This document shows positions 7,325 through 9,962 of a stretch of DNA of 9,962 bases, piece after piece. How positions within the stretch are numbered: position 1 is the first letter of the stretch; each line of letters starts with the position of its first letter. The notes beneath the pieces were generated by a model that was not told where the DNA came from, made no database searches, and saw nothing but the letters and a program-made list of their open reading frames with translations. The DNA is from JBBQQG01 sp038216175 (lineage in GTDB: Bacteria > Patescibacteriota > Saccharimonadia > Saccharimonadales > OMJO01), in assembly GCA_038216175.1 (NCBI GenBank), contig JBBQQG010000028.1:1-9962 (forward strand), in the 5' to 3' direction. Made by a program: the position numbers and the translations under genes.

Positions 7325-7354
7325 ACTATACTTGAGGTTGATCTGCTTTCGCAA
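7325..7354 (-). promoter_or_regulatory. Candidate promoter for the PKD-protein gene
   Basis: On the minus strand TTGCGA (7354-7349, 4 of 6 matches) and TATAGT (7330-7325, 5 of 6) are separated by 18 bp, which would give a leader of roughly 30 nt before the ATG at 7290. No Shine-Dalgarno precedes that ATG. The -35 overlaps a hairpin, so this call is tentative. Confidence 0.35.
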
Positions 7355-7357
7355 ATC
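7340..7357 (-). other. Small RNA hairpin with GAAA tetraloop between surface genes
   Basis: The minus strand reads GATTTGC-GAAA-GCAGATC: a 7-bp stem with one G-U pair closed by a GNRA tetraloop, 28 nt after the stop of the DUF916-like gene. No U-run follows, so it does not look like a Rho-independent terminator. It could stabilise the 3' end of the upstream message, or be chance. Confidence 0.3.
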
Positions 7358-7385
7358 GATAGATATTAAATTTACTGGATGGTTA

Positions 7386-8372
7386 CTATCTTCGGTGGTG
7401 ACGAGACGTGCCGCTGTATTTTCTAAATAGCATCATTCCAGCTAAGATTATTAATACTAGTACTATAATCAAAGCGATTAGGAACCAAAGTGGCATGTAG
7501 TAAAACGATACTGAATAATTTACTAATTGACCGCTGGTACCGGAAGATAATGAAGCGTTAATGGTATAACGACCGGGCCATTTTATATTCTTAATATCGT
7601 CTTTAAATACTCTCTCGCTATCTGGTAGTATATTAGCCTTGGGGTCAGTGTTGTTTATCTCGTAAGAAAATACCTGTTTGCCGGACATATCGGAAATGAT
7701 CACTTTGCCAAAAGGTTTTGAAAATCCGTTGCCTGAATTTTTAATAGTAATACCAACCTGATTAGGAGTATTCAAAAAGAAGCTACTGGTTTTCTGATGA
7801 TCTTTTGATCCTGAATATACTTTTACACTTTTAACTTGAATCTGATCAGTCACATTTCCAGGTACCTCAAGCAGTACTAGCGAGCCTACACTGGCTGTCA
7901 GGGCGACTTGCCCAGGCTTTTGTTGGCCTTCTACTACTGGAACTGCAGAATATCTAATAACGCCGTAATAAGCGCCTGCAACTGCTTTAAGAGGTACTTC
8001 TATATTAATAGTAACGTCTTTTTTCTCGTCTTTTTTAAGATCAACGTCGCTTACACCTACTAGAAATGATCTAATGCTCTGAGCGGTTTGCTTACTAGTG
8101 TCAGTATCTATTTTAGGTTCACCGGTAATATTATCCGATGTAAAATCATTTACTTCTACTTTCGCAACTATATCTACACCTGAAACGTTTCGTAGAGTAA
8201 TAGTTATTTTATCTTTTCCGCCTGGATTTATTTTAAGCTCGGTTCTAGTAGGAGAAAGATTTAAGCCACTTCCAGTGTTAGGCTGCTGTGCGCTAACTAG
8301 TGCTGTACTGCTTATACCTAATAAAACTACTGGCATTGCTAATATTATTACCAATCTGCGCCATGCTGACAT
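7386..8372 (-). CDS. Exported DUF916/WxL-interacting-like protein with C-terminal membrane anchor
   Basis: The 328-residue protein has a signal peptide (RR at 5-6, hydrophobic core 7-26, likely cleavage after VSA at 28), two beta-sandwich regions, a C-terminal membrane helix (about 293-316) and a short basic tail ending in HHRR. Residues 37-143 follow the DUF916 (WxL-interacting protein, peptidoglycan-binding) pattern: LNLSPTRTELKINPGG, an NVSG strand, DFTSDNITGEPKI, then VDLKKDEKKDVTINIEVP and AVAGAYYGVIRYSA. Residues about 175-290 form a second beta domain (GITIKNSGNGFSKPFGKV), in the place of DUF3324 in Firmicute homologues. That domain order plus C-terminal anchor matches WxL-interacting proteins, which hold WxL proteins at the wall. 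The assignment is from pattern only. There are no cysteines in the mature chain. It has its own promoter candidate and a strong Shine-Dalgarno, suggesting high expression. Confidence 0.8.
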   Translation of the reverse strand: MSAWRRLVIILAMPVVLLGISSTALVSAQQPNTGSGLNLSPTRTELKINPGGKDKITITLRNVSGVDIVAKVEVNDFTSDNITGEPKIDTDTSKQTAQSIRSFLVGVSDVDLKKDEKKDVTINIEVPLKAVAGAYYGVIRYSAVPVVEGQQKPGQVALTASVGSLVLLEVPGNVTDQIQVKSVKVYSGSKDHQKTSSFFLNTPNQVGITIKNSGNGFSKPFGKVIISDMSGKQVFSYEINNTDPKANILPDSERVFKDDIKNIKWPGRYTINASLSSGTSGQLVNYSVSFYYMPLWFLIALIIVLVLIILAGMMLFRKYSGTSRHHRR

Positions 8373-8380
8373 TTTTCTAC

Positions 8381-8387
8381 CCTCCTT
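8381..8387 (-). promoter_or_regulatory. Strong Shine-Dalgarno of the DUF916-like gene
   Basis: AAGGAGG on the minus strand lies 8 nt before the ATG at 8372, an ideal spacing. It is the only textbook ribosome site in the window, fixes this start codon, and contrasts with the SD-less starts of most other genes here. Confidence 0.85.
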
Positions 8388-8419
8388 GAATGGGATCTTC
8401 TTAGTTATGCTTTAGCAGA

Positions 8420-8448
8420 AGTATACAAATCTATGATGTTTTAAACAA
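8420..8448 (-). promoter_or_regulatory. Candidate promoter for the DUF916-like gene
   Basis: On the minus strand TTGTTT (8448-8443) and TATACT (8425-8420, 5 of 6 matches) are separated by 17 bp. They lie in the 82-bp gap after the stop of the upstream surface gene. Transcription from here would give a leader of about 40 nt that carries the AAGGAGG. Confidence 0.45.
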
Positions 8449-8454
8449 GTAAAT

Positions 8455-9510
8455 CTAAAATTGTACAACAGCAATATAGGTCATGGTTGTTGCGTAAACT
8501 CCGGCTGCTTGACCATTATTAATATTAGCGAGATATGTGACTGTGAATTTAGTAAAGTCGGTAGAAAAGACCGAAGCAGCTATAGCATCGCCGGAATTAA
8601 ACATAAATTGATTTGGTGAATTATAATTAGCTGTCGGAACACCGGTACCCGGTCCGCTGGGATTTAAGCCCCCACCTGGATTTGTATTAGCCCTTAAATT
8701 AATACCGAACTGACTTGTTCCCGGTACACTCCCAGTAGGAGCATTAAGACCTGGTATGATGTTATTTCCTGAAGTTAGAGTTGTACCGGAAATATAGGCT
8801 ACAAAACCTAGAACATCGTTAGTAGCAAGTGAAAACTGAGTACTAGCAATTCTAGGACTAGTTTTAGAAAATTCACCCATAGTTATTAATGAACCTGTAG
8901 TACTTGAACAATTTTGAGATACAGAAACACCTACGCAGAGAATTAAAAATGGTGGTACAAAGCCAGTTGCCCCAAGACCCTGGTTAATTACAAATACCAC
9001 TGCTCCGTCGTCAATATTCGGTCCAGTGCCGTTATTACTGGCATGAGTACTAATTCTTACGAAGACACTGCCCAAAATCGATGGATTAATTACATTGTTA
9101 AAAATATACGAATTAGAAGTTGGATTCGCCAAGCTAGGAACGCGGCTTAAGATCAATTTATTCACAGTGCTGCTAGGATCGATTCCGAATCCGACCAGCC
9201 CTGATTGGGATGTTAATAAAGCACCGTTTAAATTAAGTCCAGCCGGTGCGTTGCAAGGCTGGTTAAATAATGGGCTGTTTTTACAAAACTCAAGATCAAT
9301 TGAGCCTACTACTGCCGACGACACGGTAGTAAAAGTGAAGCCGTAAGTAGTATTTTGGCTGATTTTACTGCTGCCAATTGTAAGTGTCCGGCCAGTAATT
9401 TCAGCTGCCAGTACCGGACGGATATTAAATAAAAACACTGACACCACTAGGACGAGCGGTGTCAGTGCCGAGACATATCTTTCACGATTTATTGTTAATC
9501 TTCTAATCAT
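8455..9510 (-). CDS. Secreted beta-rich surface protein, WxL-like C-terminal organisation
   Basis: The 351-residue protein has a signal peptide (basic MIRRLTINRERY, hydrophobic 15-30, likely cleavage near VLAA, 33-36). The mature chain is rich in Ser, Thr, Asn, Gly and Val, as in extracellular beta proteins. It has two close cysteine pairs, C76/C86 and C192/C201. The C-terminal part holds LGFVAYISGTTLTSG (234-248), GTSQFGINL (264-272), a Gly/Pro-rich loop (278-291) and the ending GVYATTMTYIAVVQF (337-351). GTxxFG and the TYIA ending recur in the next upstream gene, so the two share a C-terminal domain. There is no LPxTG motif or C-terminal membrane helix, so retention must be non-covalent or the protein is released. 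The resemblance to WxL proteins (terminal GxY-x-T-x-TW-type strand) is inference. No catalytic motif is seen, and the gene is not recognised further. Confidence 0.75.
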   Translation of the reverse strand: MIRRLTINRERYVSALTPLVLVVSVFLFNIRPVLAAEITGRTLTIGSSKISQNTTYGFTFTTVSSAVVGSIDLEFCKNSPLFNQPCNAPAGLNLNGALLTSQSGLVGFGIDPSSTVNKLILSRVPSLANPTSNSYIFNNVINPSILGSVFVRISTHASNNGTGPNIDDGAVVFVINQGLGATGFVPPFLILCVGVSVSQNCSSTTGSLITMGEFSKTSPRIASTQFSLATNDVLGFVAYISGTTLTSGNNIIPGLNAPTGSVPGTSQFGINLRANTNPGGGLNPSGPGTGVPTANYNSPNQFMFNSGDAIAASVFSTDFTKFTVTYLANINNGQAAGVYATTMTYIAVVQF

Positions 9511-9518
9511 ATGACTCT

Positions 9519-9524
9519 ATTTTA
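9519..9524 (-). promoter_or_regulatory. Weak -10 candidate before the secreted surface-protein gene
   Basis: TAAAAT on the minus strand ends 8 nt before the ATG at 9510, in the 53-bp gap after the upstream gene. TG directly abuts it, without the one-base spacer of a true extended -10, and no -35 is convincing. It is listed because the distance to the ATG matches the mnmA, alaS and ftsA elements. Confidence 0.25.
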
Positions 9525-9563
9525 CAGACAAAGTAACCTAAAACGATTTAAAAGTGTTAATCC

Positions 9564-9962
9564 TTAGAACGTTGCTGTTGCAATGTAAGTTGAAGTAACA
9601 CCATATGAACCGGTTGGGGTAGTTATGCTGGCTGTACCAGCAAATTTCAATATCAGAGCTTCATCGTCGACAACAGTCGTCGAAGCTGCAATTGTCGTAG
9701 CTGTTGAAACTTCTGGCCAAGCATAGCCTCCGGTTGAAGAACCGTCATTGAAGGCATTGCCGGCATCAGCATCGTAGCTAGTGTCTCTAACTAAATTAGC
9801 CGTATTGTTGTTTGTGCAGGTAGCGTATGATGTTGTACTTCCGCAGTTAACACCTGCAATCGTCATGCCGAAGTTCTCTGTTCCGGCTGTAAAGGTGCCC
9901 TGTGTAGCTCCTTTAGAGTTGAAACATTGATCAACGTTTGACGTGGAAGGTGTAGCATCTGC
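9564..9962 (-). CDS. C-terminal part of a secreted surface protein, 5' end outside the window
   Basis: The frame is open to the right edge (first complete codon GCA at 9962), so the 132 visible residues are the C-terminal part of a larger protein; the internal ATG at 9866 is not the start. The chain is Thr/Ser/Ala/Asn/Gly-rich, with cysteines at visible positions 13, 40 and 49. GTENFGM (27-33) and the ending GSYGVTSTYIATATF (118-132) match the GTSQFGI and GVYATTMTYIAVVQF blocks of the downstream protein, indicating a shared C-terminal domain of roughly 85-105 residues. No membrane helix or sortase signal follows, so it is probably secreted (signal peptide not visible) and held non-covalently, if at all. 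Function is not known. It precedes the next surface gene by 53 bp. Confidence 0.75.
   Translation of the reverse strand, partial: ADATPSTSNVDQCFNSKGATQGTFTAGTENFGMTIAGVNCGSTTSYATCTNNNTANLVRDTSYDADAGNAFNDGSSTGGYAWPEVSTATTIAASTTVVDDEALILKFAGTASITTPTGSYGVTSTYIATATF

Noticed and set aside
8455..9611. C-terminal Phe of both secreted proteins as an outer-membrane barrel (BAM) signal
   Set aside because: A terminal aromatic strand is typical of Gram-negative porins, but the other genes suggest a CPR organism without an outer membrane, and the chains lack a barrel-like strand repeat. A WxL-like terminal strand is a better analogy.
9564..9866. A 100-residue gene starting at ATG 9866
   Set aside because: The frame stays open for 32 more codons to the window edge, and the conserved GTxxFG block lies upstream of that ATG, so it is an internal methionine of a truncated larger gene.

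Overview
The window is a compact, strictly one-directional stretch of bacterial chromosome. All nine genes read on the minus strand, so transcription runs from right to left. The gene content points to a Patescibacteria/CPR organism, most likely Saccharibacteria (TM7). The reasons are an alanyl-tRNA synthetase that lacks its C-terminal domain, a membrane protein of a type I associate with CPR genomes (cytoplasmic globular domain, one membrane helix, baseplate-J-like exterior), small secreted beta-rich surface proteins, and tight gene spacing. The standard code fits: UGA is used as a stop and no internal UGA had to be read through. The taxonomic call is inference from proteins, as no rRNA is present.

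Right part (about 6364-9962): four exported proteins in a row. A gene cut by the right edge and the 351-residue protein at 8455-9510 share C-terminal sequence blocks (GTxxFG, then a final G-Y-x-x-T-x-TYIA ending in Phe). Next comes a signal-peptide protein with a DUF916/WxL-interacting-like beta architecture and a C-terminal membrane anchor (7386-8372). Last is a signal-peptide protein with Ig-like and PKD-like domains and a C-terminal anchor (6364-7290). The set resembles a Gram-positive WxL surface locus in logic: secreted proteins without an anchor, plus a membrane-anchored partner.

Middle (3373-6316): mnmA (tRNA U34 2-thiolation) followed 10 bp later by a shortened alaS. Left part (1-3302): an actin-fold FtsA-family ATPase, then a bitopic membrane protein whose start overlaps the ftsA stop (ATGA), then the 5' part of ruvX, which overlaps the membrane protein's end by 11 bp. 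mnmA, alaS and ruvX also lie near one another in Firmicutes such as Bacillus subtilis. Here the ftsA/membrane-protein pair sits between alaS and ruvX.

Regulation: mnmA, alaS and ftsA each have a TGnTAnAAT element (extended -10) only 7-10 nt before the start codon and no good Shine-Dalgarno, which predicts leaderless or nearly leaderless transcripts. The DUF916-like gene instead has a textbook AAGGAGG. No tRNA, rRNA, CRISPR, transposon or convincing Rho-independent terminator was found, and no gap between genes exceeds 100 bp.
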